From contig JAEXBN010000017.1 of NCBI GenBank assembly GCA_023394045.1, positions 1-46,107 of the forward strand: a stretch of 46,107 nucleotides of DNA, given 5' to 3'. Shown one piece after another: positions 25,435 through 34,258 of the stretch. The notes beneath the pieces are model-generated. The model ran no database searches, was not told the origin of the DNA, and saw only the letters and a program-made list of their open reading frames with translations. Position 1 is the stretch's first letter. Every line of letters starts with the position of its first letter. The stretch comes from Bacillota bacterium (GTDB taxonomy: Bacteria; Bacillota; Clostridia; Tissierellales; Peptoniphilaceae). A program made the translations under genes and the position numbers.

Positions 25435-26472
25435 GTGAAATTTTTCCGCTTCAAAGCGCCGGATCTTGCGATGGATATGGGATCGGCCACGATCCGGGCG
25501 GTTCGTCTCAGCGATCATTGGACGATTCAGGAGCCGGCCATCGTGGCTCTGGATTTTCAGAAAAAAGAGATCCTGTCTGCGGGTCAGGAAGCCAAAGACC
25601 TGTTGGGGAAATCTCCGGATCATATTGTGGCCGTGCGCCCGATCCGCCACGGAGCGATTGCGGATTTTGATTTGACTCAGGCGCTGCTGGAGCATGAGAT
25701 GCAGCGTTTGTCGCCACCATTAACCCTGTTGCCTCCCCGTGTGACCATTTCGTTTCCTTCCGGATCGACGGATGTGGAGCAGAGAGCGCTTGAAGACGCT
25801 TGCCGGCAGGCGGGAGCACGCGAAGTGTTTCTGGTGGAGGAATCTCTGGCGGCGGCCTACGGTGCGGGAGCCATCCGGACGAGCACCAGTGGGGCGCTGA
25901 TCGTGAATATGGGAGCGGGGACAACGCAGGTGGCTGTCGTAAACAGCTACGGAGCGATTGCCGCGGAAACGCTTAAAATGGGCGGAGATGACCTAGATGC
26001 GGATATCCGTGCGTTCATTCACCAAAAATACGATTTAGTGATTGGAAAGAACACCGCAGAGGAAGTGAAAATCCGCATCGGTTCCCTCAGAGAAGACCGC
26101 CAAAGAGATGCGATGGAAGTGAGCGGACGGGATGTCCTGACAGGAATGCCTAAGAGTATCGATATTTATGCGTCGGATGTGACGGAAGCGATGAAGCCGT
26201 TTATCGATCAAGTGCTGGACTTGCTGATGCATGTTCTGGAGAAAACGCCTCCGGAACTGGCGTCGGATGTGATGACTAACGGCGCGATACTCACGGGGGC
26301 GGGAGCACAGATTGACGGTTTGGTGGAATTCCTGTCTGCTGAACGGCATCTTCATGTCCGTCTGTCGGATCATCCTGCCGAGGATACGATCCGCGGGTGC
26401 GTTTACATGATGGCGAATATTGATGCGCTCTTGGAAAGAGGAGAACGGGATGATTCGAACAAAACGAAATAA
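25435..26472 (+). CDS. mreB: MreB-like actin homologue (divergent)
   Basis: MreB filaments guide side-wall peptidoglycan synthesis from the inner face of the membrane. The 345-residue protein shows the actin-fold motifs: phosphate-1 DMGSATIRAV (usually DLGTANT), IRHGAIADFD-type segment, VEESLAAAYGAG, phosphate-2 VNMGAGTTQVAV (usually VDIGGGTTEVAV), MGGDDLD and LTGAGA (usually LTGGGA). Asn158 and Gln165 replace the conserved Asp and Glu of phosphate-2. The GTG at 25435 is preferred, following GGGGAG, and the protein then begins VKFFRFK. It overlaps mreC by 23 bases in a radC-mreBCD-PBP2 group. Confidence 0.93.
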   Translation: MKFFRFKAPDLAMDMGSATIRAVRLSDHWTIQEPAIVALDFQKKEILSAGQEAKDLLGKSPDHIVAVRPIRHGAIADFDLTQALLEHEMQRLSPPLTLLPPRVTISFPSGSTDVEQRALEDACRQAGAREVFLVEESLAAAYGAGAIRTSTSGALIVNMGAGTTQVAVVNSYGAIAAETLKMGGDDLDADIRAFIHQKYDLVIGKNTAEEVKIRIGSLREDRQRDAMEVSGRDVLTGMPKSIDIYASDVTEAMKPFIDQVLDLLMHVLEKTPPELASDVMTNGAILTGAGAQIDGLVEFLSAERHLHVRLSDHPAEDTIRGCVYMMANIDALLERGERDDSNKTK

Positions 26473-27316
26473 GCATTGGCTTCGAATCGCGGTTCCGGTT
26501 GTGCTTTTGATTTTGTTGATTGCGTTTTCGCACCGAAATCCTGAAACGAGCCGTCTGCCGTCGAATTTGCTCAATGTGGTCATTACCCCGTTCAATCGCT
26601 TCTTTTACAGTGCATCCCAATCGGTTCGCTCCCTTTATGACCGGATGCTGGGCTCTGCATCGGATCGTGCGGAATTGGATCGACTGAAGCTTGAAAATCA
26701 GGCCTTGCAGGGAGAAGTGCAGCGCCTGCAGAACGTCGTTGAACAGTCGCCTTTTCTGGAGAATGAATATGCCTTGCTGACGAAGACCGATAAAGATTAT
26801 CTTCAGGCAACGGTGAGCATGGAAGATCCATCGAACACGTTTATCCGCTTTACCATCAATCGTGGGACAAAGGACGGTGTTGGCGCGGGCGATGTGGTCG
26901 TTCAGGGCGTAAAAAATGGCGATCAGGCAGTCGTTGAAGGACTGGTTGGAATCGTGACGGAAGTGGGGTTGAATTATGCCAAGGTCTCCTCATTGATGGA
27001 TCAAGCCTCCAATGTTTCCGTTCAATTTGGTGCGAAGGGCGTTTATGGGGTGATCAATAGCCGGGATGCGGAGCAATTTTATGGCTATCTGATGGACGCG
27101 CAATCTCCGGTGGCGGTTGGCGAGGCAGTGACGACGAGTGGTATTGGCGGAAAATATCCGCGTGGTTTATATATTGGGAAGGTCAGCGAGACAATATTGT
27201 CTGATGATGGGATGACCCGAAAAGTGACGATCGATCCAGCGTTGGATTTTTCCACGTTGTATCGTGTTCTTGTGCTGCCGGGAAGCGCACCGGAAAAGAA
27301 GGTGGATCATGAATAA
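26450..27316 (+). CDS. mreC: Rod-shape-determining protein MreC
   Basis: MreC is a bitopic membrane protein that links MreB to PBP2 in the elongation machinery. The 288-residue product has one membrane helix (about 12-30), a coiled coil (about 58-95, DRAELDRLKLENQALQGEVQ) and the extracytoplasmic beta-rich MreC domain (FTINRGTKDGVGAGDVVV, then GIGGKYPRGLYIGKV). The ATG at 26450 follows AGAGGAGA and lies inside the end of mreB. It overlaps mreD by 8 bases. Confidence 0.95.
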   Translation: MIRTKRNKHWLRIAVPVVLLILLIAFSHRNPETSRLPSNLLNVVITPFNRFFYSASQSVRSLYDRMLGSASDRAELDRLKLENQALQGEVQRLQNVVEQSPFLENEYALLTKTDKDYLQATVSMEDPSNTFIRFTINRGTKDGVGAGDVVVQGVKNGDQAVVEGLVGIVTEVGLNYAKVSSLMDQASNVSVQFGAKGVYGVINSRDAEQFYGYLMDAQSPVAVGEAVTTSGIGGKYPRGLYIGKVSETILSDDGMTRKVTIDPALDFSTLYRVLVLPGSAPEKKVDHE

Positions 27317-27809
27317 ATTCCGTTATTGCATCAGCTTCATTCTGGTCTTGCTTCTGCAGACGACGGTATTTCCTAATTTAGTTTTCTTTTCGATGACCCC
27401 ATCGCTGATTTTGCCCTATATTGCTTGGGTGGCGATCCTGCATGGTCCGACATGGGGCGGCTATACGGGGCTTGCCCTTGGATTGATGGAGGATGTGATG
27501 TTTTCAGAGATCCTTGGGATTCATGCGCTGCTCTTCTTTTTGATCGGAACGGGCACCGGCATCATTCTGCAGAATAATGAGCACAATCTTCCCTCTGGGA
27601 TGCTGCTGGTCGCGATGGCCTCCATTTTCATGACGCTGGGGGAATGGCTGATCCGCTTTTTGCTTCGGACTCCGGTGATGGTGCTGTGGCAGATTGGGTT
27701 GCCGATGGCGTCCTTTGCGTTTGCGAACGCGCTTCTTTTTCTCCTTCTGATGCCCATCATGCGAAGATGGATGAAACGTACTTCTTCCCGACATTTTCAG
27801 AGATTCTGA
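27309..27809 (+). CDS. mreD: Rod-shape-determining protein MreD
   Basis: This is a 166-residue polytopic membrane protein of the elongation complex with about five hydrophobic helices. The LLLQTTVFPNL start and the GLALGLMEDVMFSEILGIHAL segment (the GLxxDxxF-type signature of MreD) support the call. The ATG at 27309 has AAGGTGG upstream and overlaps the mreC stop, which implies translational coupling. PBP2 follows after 79 bases with no terminator, so one transcript probably covers mreB to PBP2. Confidence 0.92.
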   Translation: MNKFRYCISFILVLLLQTTVFPNLVFFSMTPSLILPYIAWVAILHGPTWGGYTGLALGLMEDVMFSEILGIHALLFFLIGTGTGIILQNNEHNLPSGMLLVAMASIFMTLGEWLIRFLLRTPVMVLWQIGLPMASFAFANALLFLLLMPIMRRWMKRTSSRHFQRF

Positions 27810-27888
27810 GTCATTCAGACAGTCAGTGCCTTCCAGCTTCGATGGATTTTATGGAGAGGAAGGATGAGCGGATTAGAAAGAGGAACAA

Positions 27889-30800
27889 ATGAAGCAATCT
27901 GCGACACTACGCTGGAAAATCATTTTGGTGGTCATGATTGTATTGATGGGAACTCTGCTCTGGAGACTCTATGACCTGACGATCAATCAGGGAGAATCGT
28001 TTAATGCGTTGTCCGCCTCACGCCGGACGAAAGAAATTCAAATTCCTGCGCCAAGGGGAAATATCTACGATCGCAATGGAGTCCTTTTAGCGGGGACAAG
28101 GACTTCTTTTTCCGTGCAGGGATCCAAGGATGAATTTCTGAGCATGACGCCGGAAGAGCGCAACCCTGTGATTGCCCAGCTTTTGCGTCTTGTCGAACGC
28201 GATGGAGCGGATTATGCACAGGATTCGCCCATTAGCGTCGATGCTTTTGTTTATGCGAGCGACGAAGACTATCTTAAAGAAAAAGAAACGCCGGACGAGA
28301 AGGTTCAACGCTTGCTCGTTGAAAACAAGCTGGTGGGAGCCTGGCTCTCTTCGGTCTATGAAGCAGAACAGGACCCGGACTTCCACGTTTCGCCGGCGGC
28401 TCGGGCGCTGACCTCGTTCTCGCTCAAGGGAAGCGCGCTTCCGATCCAGATGGATCCCGATCAGAATTTTTCGATGTCCTTTAAGAAGGGAGATGAGTAC
28501 CAGAAACTGGTGGATTCCGGCGCCATTGGTGCAGAAACTACACCTTTGGATCTCCTCGTTCAGCGCGTCATGGAGAATCGGAATATTCTCGCGCAGACGC
28601 TGAATCACCCGGCGGCTCGCGTGCTCGCGTTTCGTCTCTTGAGTGAGAAAAAACTGCAGGGAGATCTTCAGCTGGCTCCCTTTGTTTACACGTATGAGGA
28701 GTCCTTTCGGCAAAAAAAAGCGTCTTACCATCGCACGTTCCCGGACATTACGCTCACTTCTGATGCCAAGGACGATTTTATGACGATCGTTCGTACGCAG
28801 GCGGCGTCTCGGTTTCTGGAGTCTGTGGAGGTCTCCGAGGAGAATCAATTCTCCATCCCGGCGGAGGAGATTTTGAACCGGCTGGCCGATAAAAACATTG
28901 ATTCGAATCTGACCTACTCCATCGCCTCCGATGCGGAGTCTGTAGCGATTGAATATATCAAAGAAGAGGATACGGAGGAAAAGCCGGTTGACCGTTTGGT
29001 TCGGCTGGCGCGGGAAAATGACCTTCTGGATGCCGTGATTGTGGACGATCGGTATAAGGCGCTAGCCGAGCAGGCGATGTTTGATGAGGGGCTTTATCCA
29101 GGCATTTCCATTAGCTCATGGAAATACGGTCTGCAGACCAGTCAGGAAGATTTTATTCAGAAACATGAGCTTAAAGGGAAGAGGGCGGATGAAGCCTTCT
29201 CTGAGCTGTTGAAGGAATACAAGATTGATGCTTCGCTGGATCCCGTTGTGCAGATTGGGATGATGATGATTACGGATGCGGTTGATCGTCCGGGCAGCTA
29301 CGCCTATTGGCCGGTCAACTTGTGTTATGAGCTTTCGCCGGAGACCGTGGCCAAGATTGAAGAGCGCATCCCGACATCAACCGGTTTTATGGTGACCCAG
29401 CAGCCGATTCGGTACTATCCGTTTGGAGAATCGGCCAGCCACGTTCTCGGCTATATCGGGAAAATCGCGACGGATAGTGAAATTGAAACGTATGTGAATA
29501 AACAGGGATATCTTCCCAATGAATTCATCGGGAAAACCGGAGTCGAGCAGAGCTTTGAAGATACCCTGCATGGCGTTAATGGAAAAGAAGTGGTGCTGGT
29601 TGATTCGAATGGCAATCGGACAGAGACGTTGGAGCGTCAAGAGCCGAAGGCGGGAAACAACATTTATCTCACCATCGATATCGGATTGCAGCAACAATCG
29701 GAAAAATCGGTTCGGAATGCGATTTTATCGATCAAGCATGGTCTCTCTTACGCATCGGAGTGGGGAACGAGCAGTACGGCTTATTCGCCCACGGCCAACA
29801 GCGGCGCGAGTGTTTCGGTCAATCCGCAGGATGGCAGCGTGCTGGCGCTCGCGTCCTATCCCATGTTTGATCCGAATCTGTTTGTGACCGGGATTTCGAA
29901 TGCGGACTGGAAACTTTACCAGCCGGATGATAAAGCGGACAAAGAAGCGCCGAAGCCTTTGATGAATCTGGCCACGCAGACGGCTGTGCAGCCTGGCTCC
30001 ACCTTCAAAACGGTGGTTGGGCTGAGCGGACTAAGAAAAGGGCTGGATCCGAATATGCAGATTGTGGATCGCGGGTTTGTGAAGATCGGGGATCGACAAT
30101 TTAATAATCTGCTGTACACTCTCACTGGGGGGACGGACGGCGCGATTGATCTTTATGATGCGCTGGGTGTTTCTAACAATTACTACTTCTATATCCTTGG
30201 TCTTGGAGAAGTGCCGGCAACGGGAGAAGAGATCGGTGTGAAGGTGACCGTGGATGATATTGAGTCCACGGCGAAGCTCTTGGGGCTGGATCGGCCAACA
30301 GGGTTGGAAATTAAACAGCCTGGAGAGGTGCCGAATCAGATTCCGAGTCGGGCAGCCAAAGTGGAGCTGGCCAAAGCCTTGCTGCGAAATTATCTTTCTG
30401 CCCACTTGGCGGAGTTTAAGACACCGGGGACGACAAAAACCAGAACCATGATTGAGGAGGATATCAAGACCATCCTCGAATGGTCAGATCGCGGCGAAGA
30501 GATGGGACGTACGGAGTTAATTGACCTGTTGAATCATCTCGGCTATCAATCCGAAGAGCCGCTGTCGGGACAATCTGCAGGATTGGCCGATATACTCAAG
30601 TACACCTACTTTAATCAGATCGATTGGACGGTTGCCGATTCCATGAATGCGGTGATTGGGCAGGGACAGAACGCCTATACGCCGGTTTCTGTATTAATGT
30701 ATGGGACGATTTTTGCAAACCACGGAACGCGTTATAATTTTACGCTGATCAAAGAAGTGCGCAGCGCCGATAATCAAACCGTTTTGTTTGAACAGACGCC

Positions 30801-31203
30801 AAAAGGAGAGGCGATTGATCTTCCCACCTCATATTTTGATGACATTCGGGAGGGGATGCGCCGCTCCGCGCTGCATAACGAGTCGCAGTTTGCCGGGTTG
30901 CCGTTCCCGGTCGGAAGCAAGACGGGAACGGCTGAGCGTGGCGGGGTGGATCCGCGGACGGGAGGAAACTATGCCCCGTATGCTTGGGATATCTCTTTTG
31001 CTCCTTTTGATGATCCCAAGATCGCGACGGTCACGTTTCTTCCGGACGGAATGAGCAGTATCAACGCGGTTCCGGTCTCCAGAGATGTGATCGCACGTTA
31101 TTTCAATGTGGAAGCGCATCAGGATATTTCAGATCAGCGCTACCAGGGGCTGAAGACCTATTATCCGGAAAAAGAGGGAAGCGGAAATCAGACATCGGAT
31201 TGA
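27889..31203 (+). CDS. mrdA: Penicillin-binding protein 2 (elongation transpeptidase)
   Basis: This class B PBP cross-links peptidoglycan during elongation. One N-terminal membrane helix (about 10-30) is followed by the dimerisation domain (APRGNIYDRNGVLLA, about 54-68) and the transpeptidase domain with active-site STFK (S704), SNN (762-764) and KTG (1011-1013). At 1104 residues it is much longer than E. coli PBP2 (633). Extra sequence lies in the pedestal domain (about 100-480) and as an insertion of about 90 residues in the transpeptidase domain (about 810-900) between SNN and the GQGQNAYTP segment. Long PBP2 variants are known in clostridia. The mreBCD context fits an elongation rather than a division role. 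Confidence 0.93.
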   Translation: MKQSATLRWKIILVVMIVLMGTLLWRLYDLTINQGESFNALSASRRTKEIQIPAPRGNIYDRNGVLLAGTRTSFSVQGSKDEFLSMTPEERNPVIAQLLRLVERDGADYAQDSPISVDAFVYASDEDYLKEKETPDEKVQRLLVENKLVGAWLSSVYEAEQDPDFHVSPAARALTSFSLKGSALPIQMDPDQNFSMSFKKGDEYQKLVDSGAIGAETTPLDLLVQRVMENRNILAQTLNHPAARVLAFRLLSEKKLQGDLQLAPFVYTYEESFRQKKASYHRTFPDITLTSDAKDDFMTIVRTQAASRFLESVEVSEENQFSIPAEEILNRLADKNIDSNLTYSIASDAESVAIEYIKEEDTEEKPVDRLVRLARENDLLDAVIVDDRYKALAEQAMFDEGLYPGISISSWKYGLQTSQEDFIQKHELKGKRADEAFSELLKEYKIDASLDPVVQIGMMMITDAVDRPGSYAYWPVNLCYELSPETVAKIEERIPTSTGFMVTQQPIRYYPFGESASHVLGYIGKIATDSEIETYVNKQGYLPNEFIGKTGVEQSFEDTLHGVNGKEVVLVDSNGNRTETLERQEPKAGNNIYLTIDIGLQQQSEKSVRNAILSIKHGLSYASEWGTSSTAYSPTANSGASVSVNPQDGSVLALASYPMFDPNLFVTGISNADWKLYQPDDKADKEAPKPLMNLATQTAVQPGSTFKTVVGLSGLRKGLDPNMQIVDRGFVKIGDRQFNNLLYTLTGGTDGAIDLYDALGVSNNYYFYILGLGEVPATGEEIGVKVTVDDIESTAKLLGLDRPTGLEIKQPGEVPNQIPSRAAKVELAKALLRNYLSAHLAEFKTPGTTKTRTMIEEDIKTILEWSDRGEEMGRTELIDLLNHLGYQSEEPLSGQSAGLADILKYTYFNQIDWTVADSMNAVIGQGQNAYTPVSVLMYGTIFANHGTRYNFTLIKEVRSADNQTVLFEQTPKGEAIDLPTSYFDDIREGMRRSALHNESQFAGLPFPVGSKTGTAERGGVDPRTGGNYAPYAWDISFAPFDDPKIATVTFLPDGMSSINAVPVSRDVIARYFNVEAHQDISDQRYQGLKTYYPEKEGSGNQTSD

Positions 31204-31242
31204 TGGAAGATCCGATCATAGGAAAGATGGAGGAATGGCAAC

Positions 31243-33138
31243 GTGTGCGGATTTGTAGGATATATCAAAGGAACGACACAGTATGCAGATCACTCAGGGC
31301 TGATCCATGCGATGGCCGATACGATTCGGCATCGCGGACCGGACAGCGATGGTTATTTTGAAGACGATGATGTCGTTTTTGGATTTCGCCGATTGAAGAT
31401 CATCGATATGTCTGATGAAGCCAATCAGCCGCTGTTCAACGGCGATCATACCAGCGTCCTGATGGTCAACGGAGAGGTCTATAATTTCAAAGAGCTGCGT
31501 CAGGAATTGATGGATATGGGATACCATTTTCGCTCCCAAACGGATGCGGAGGTCATTATTCATGGGTATGATGCTTGGAAAACCGATGTGATTCGGCGCT
31601 TGCGCGGCATGTTTGCTCTTGCGATCTGGGATCAAAAGGAGCGTTCTCTGCTCTTGGCGAGGGATCCTTTTGGAATTAAGCCTCTTTATTATGGGGAAGC
31701 GTCGGATGATGGAACGTTTTTCTTTGGATCAGAGATCAAAAGTTTCCTTCCGCATCCTTCTTTTAAGAAAGAATTGAACAACGATGCGCTTCTGCCTTAT
31801 TTGACGTTTCAGTATAGCGCCACGCCAGAGACGTTTTTTCGCAAGGTGTATAAACTGGAGCCCGGACATTGGATGCGCATTCAGGGAGGGAAGATCCAGA
31901 CGGAAAAATACTGGGACTTCTCGTTTGATTCGGAGTCGAATGCTTCGATTGAAGAGATCACGGCCTCGATTCGTGACGTGATGCATGAGTCGGTCAAGAC
32001 GCATGAAGTCAGCGATGTTAAGGTAGGTGCCTTTCTCTCCGGAGGAATTGATTCCAGCTATATTGCGATGCTTTCCCAACCGGAGGACACATTTACTGTC
32101 GGGTTTGCCAGCCCGGATCAGCAGTATGATGAATCGGATCTGGCAGAGGATTTTTCTAAGATGCAAGGGTTTCATCATCATAAAAAGAGAATTTCTCCGG
32201 ATGAGTTTTTTGCCAGCCTGCCGACGATTCAATACCACATGGATGAACCGCAATCGAATCTTTCCGCTGTGCCTCTGTATTTTTTGGCGGAGATGGCGAG
32301 CCACTATGTGACGGTGGTTTTGTCCGGAGAGGGTTCGGATGAAATTTTTGGAGGCTACCATCCGTATGTGGAGACTCCGCATTTGATAAAATACAAGCAG
32401 ATGCTTCCCTTGGGGGTGAGACGGATGTTGTATCATCTTTCCAAGCATTTACCGGTGAATCGTGTGACGGATTTATGGAAGCGCGGAGGAGAGACGCCGG
32501 AAGAGTCATTTTTTGGAGAAGCGGTGATCTTTGAGCCGGGGACGGCGGAACAGGTTCTAAAGGAACCCTACAGGCATGGAATCTCTTGTCAATCTCTGAC
32601 CGATCCTATTTATGCGGCCGTCGCTGATGCGGATGATTTGACCAAGAAACAGGTGCTGGATCTGAAACTTTGGATGCCGGGCGATATTTTATTGAAGGCT
32701 GATAAAATGAGCTCCGCGCATTCCCTTGAGTTGCGTGTACCCTTTTTGGATAAGAAGGTGATGCATGTTGCGGAGCAAGTTCCTGCAAAATATCGGGTGC
32801 ACCAGTTCATTTCCAAGTATGCCTTGCGCCGAGCCGCCATGGAAGAGCTGCCGAAAGAATGGGCGGATCGGCCGAAAGTCGGGTTTCCAGTACCGATCCG
32901 ATATTGGCTGAGAGAAGAAAAATATGTGGCGCCGATTCGAGAACTCTTTTCTTCGGATTTGGCTGCGGAATTTTTTGATACGGATGCGCTTTTGACCCTG
33001 CTCAAAGATCATCAGGAGGGAAGGAAGATGAATCAGAGAAAAATTTACACCATCTATACTTTCCTTCTGTGGTATCAGGAATTTTTCGTGAAGCGCACGG
33101 CCTCTGAAAAGGAGGAAGCCTCCGTTTCTGCGGCATAA
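31243..33138 (+). CDS. asnB: Asparagine synthase (glutamine-hydrolysing)
   Basis: This enzyme makes asparagine from aspartate, glutamine and ATP. The GTG start is firm because GGAGGA is upstream and cleavage of Met exposes the catalytic Cys2 (V/M-CGFVGYI). The Ntn glutaminase domain (about 1-220; RHRGPDSDGYF and VNGEVYNF) is followed by the synthetase domain with the PP-loop SGGIDSS (266-272) and LSGEGSDEIFGGYHPY. The 631-residue length matches the Bacillus AsnB/AsnO group. It lies 39 bases after PBP2. The promoter for the following ribosomal operon stands just after its stop. Confidence 0.95.
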   Translation: MCGFVGYIKGTTQYADHSGLIHAMADTIRHRGPDSDGYFEDDDVVFGFRRLKIIDMSDEANQPLFNGDHTSVLMVNGEVYNFKELRQELMDMGYHFRSQTDAEVIIHGYDAWKTDVIRRLRGMFALAIWDQKERSLLLARDPFGIKPLYYGEASDDGTFFFGSEIKSFLPHPSFKKELNNDALLPYLTFQYSATPETFFRKVYKLEPGHWMRIQGGKIQTEKYWDFSFDSESNASIEEITASIRDVMHESVKTHEVSDVKVGAFLSGGIDSSYIAMLSQPEDTFTVGFASPDQQYDESDLAEDFSKMQGFHHHKKRISPDEFFASLPTIQYHMDEPQSNLSAVPLYFLAEMASHYVTVVLSGEGSDEIFGGYHPYVETPHLIKYKQMLPLGVRRMLYHLSKHLPVNRVTDLWKRGGETPEESFFGEAVIFEPGTAEQVLKEPYRHGISCQSLTDPIYAAVADADDLTKKQVLDLKLWMPGDILLKADKMSSAHSLELRVPFLDKKVMHVAEQVPAKYRVHQFISKYALRRAAMEELPKEWADRPKVGFPVPIRYWLREEKYVAPIRELFSSDLAAEFFDTDALLTLLKDHQEGRKMNQRKIYTIYTFLLWYQEFFVKRTASEKEEASVSAA

Positions 33139-33151
33139 ACGGTTAATGTGC

Positions 33152-33180
33152 TGGACAATCACCGTTTGTTCCTGTATAAT
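33152..33180 (+). promoter_or_regulatory. Promoter of the rplU-prp-rpmA operon
   Basis: TGGACA (33152-33157) and TATAAT (33175-33180) are 17 bases apart. This is one mismatch from consensus and directs transcription into the L21 leader. Confidence 0.85.
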
Positions 33181-33186
33181 TCATAG

Positions 33187-33267
33187 GAGTATCGCTCTGA
33201 AAAGGTTGAAGTAAAGAGAACGGGGGTTCTCTACCTCGAGGGCGTGTAAACGATGAAGGAGTGAACT
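33187..33267 (+). ncRNA. Candidate ribosomal protein L21 leader
   Basis: About 80 untranslated bases lie between the promoter and rplU. They can form a clear hairpin, AGAGAAC (33215-33221) with GTTCTCT (33226-33232) around GGGG. Firmicutes often have an L21 autoregulatory leader at this place; I could not check the covariance model, so the call rests on position and the hairpin. Confidence 0.4.
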
Positions 33268-33576
33268 ATGTACGCAGTCGTTGAATGCGGCGGAAAACAG
33301 TATCAGGTAAAAGTGGGCGACCGGATCAAAGTGGAAAAATTGACCGGAGAAGTTGGCGACAAAGTGACGCTGGACCGCGTTCTTGTTGTTGGCGGTGAGA
33401 GCCTTAAAGTGGGCATGCCCTTTGTGGATGGTGCTGCGATTGAAGCGACGATTCAGGAGCAGGGAAAAGATAAGAAGATTCTGGTCGGAAAATTCCGTCC
33501 GAAGTCGGGCTACCGTCGGACAAACGGTCACCGTCAGCCTTACACATTGCTCGAGATTTCGGCGATTCAGGGCTGA
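33268..33576 (+). CDS. rplU: 50S ribosomal protein L21
   Basis: This is a 102-residue large-subunit protein. It starts MYAVVECGGKQYQVKVGDRIKVE-like, with the family motif VGGESLKVGMPFVDGA and the C-terminal KFRPKSGYRRTNGHRQPYT that binds 23S rRNA. AAGGAG precedes the ATG. The stop and the prp start share one base (TGATG), so the genes are translationally coupled. Confidence 0.97.
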   Translation: MYAVVECGGKQYQVKVGDRIKVEKLTGEVGDKVTLDRVLVVGGESLKVGMPFVDGAAIEATIQEQGKDKKILVGKFRPKSGYRRTNGHRQPYTLLEISAIQG

Positions 33577-33914
33577 TGATTCAGGCTGAATTTCAACAGG
33601 ATAAAGATGGTCTGATTTCTGGATTTGTGCTCAGTGGCCATGCCAATATGGCACCGCATGGACAGGATCTTCTTTGCGCAGGGATCACCTTTATGGCGAT
33701 CGGAGTCATCAACACGATGACCGATGCGACAGATTTTGGTTCACAAGTTGATGCGAAGACGCGGGAAGGATATGCGTCGCTCCGCATCAAAGGTGATCTG
33801 ACGCCGGAGCAGAGGACGGTACGCCAGACCGTTTTGAATGGATTCAAAAAAAATTTGGAGATGTTGAAGCAACAATATCCCGACCAAATTGATGTAAAAA
33901 CTCGGAGGTTATGA
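33576..33914 (+). CDS. prp: Ribosomal-processing cysteine protease Prp
   Basis: Prp removes the N-terminal extension of L27 in Firmicutes and relatives. The 112-residue protein shows the catalytic histidine in SGHA (H22) and cysteine in QDLLCAG (C34). Its place between rplU and rpmA is diagnostic. It overlaps the L21 stop by one base, and its stop touches the rpmA start. The substrate, an L27 with a cleavable leader, is encoded next. Confidence 0.95.
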   Translation: MIQAEFQQDKDGLISGFVLSGHANMAPHGQDLLCAGITFMAIGVINTMTDATDFGSQVDAKTREGYASLRIKGDLTPEQRTVRQTVLNGFKKNLEMLKQQYPDQIDVKTRRL

Positions 33915-34204
33915 TGATTCAGTTTGAATTGCAGCTGTTTTCAAGTAAAAAAGGTGTGTCCAGTTCGAAGAACGGACGTGATTCGAACGCCAAGCGTTTG
34001 GGCGTGAAGCGCCATGACGGGGTGGTTGTGCAGGCAGGTGCCATTATCGTTCGTCAGCGTGGAACCAAGTTCCATCCGGGAACGAATGTGATGCGCGGCG
34101 GAGATGATACGCTGTTTGCGGTCGCAGATGGAGTCGTCCGTTTCGAGCGTAAAGGCAAGGACAAGAAACAGGTGAGTGTCTATCCGGTGGAAGCGCTGGC
34201 TTAA
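33914..34204 (+). CDS. rpmA: 50S ribosomal protein L27 with Prp-cleavable leader
   Basis: This is a 96-residue precursor. The leader MIQFELQLFS is followed by SKKGVSSSKNGRDS, the normal mature N-terminus that reaches the peptidyl-transferase centre. Family motifs RLGVKRHDG and RQRGTKFHPGTNV are present. I chose the second of two adjacent ATGs (33914) because GGAGG lies 5 bases upstream of it; the first (33911) is only 2 bases from that site. The leader reads LQLFS where many Firmicutes have LQFFA. A terminator follows. Confidence 0.95.
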   Translation: MIQFELQLFSSKKGVSSSKNGRDSNAKRLGVKRHDGVVVQAGAIIVRQRGTKFHPGTNVMRGGDDTLFAVADGVVRFERKGKDKKQVSVYPVEALA

Positions 34205-34217
34205 TGAGAAAAGATCC

Positions 34218-34243
34218 GGGCCGCATTGCGGCCCTCTTTTTTT
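34218..34243 (+). terminator. Intrinsic terminator after rpmA
   Basis: GGGCCGC (34218-34224) pairs with GCGGCCC (34228-34234) around ATT, followed by a T-rich tail. It lies only 16 bases before the obgE start, so some read-through probably supplies obgE. Confidence 0.88.
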
Positions 34244-34258
34244 GTCTGGGAGGGAAGC

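Noticed and set aside
31204..31242. T-box leader upstream of asnB
   Set aside because: Only 39 bases separate asnB from the PBP2 stop, with no room for a T-box and terminator.
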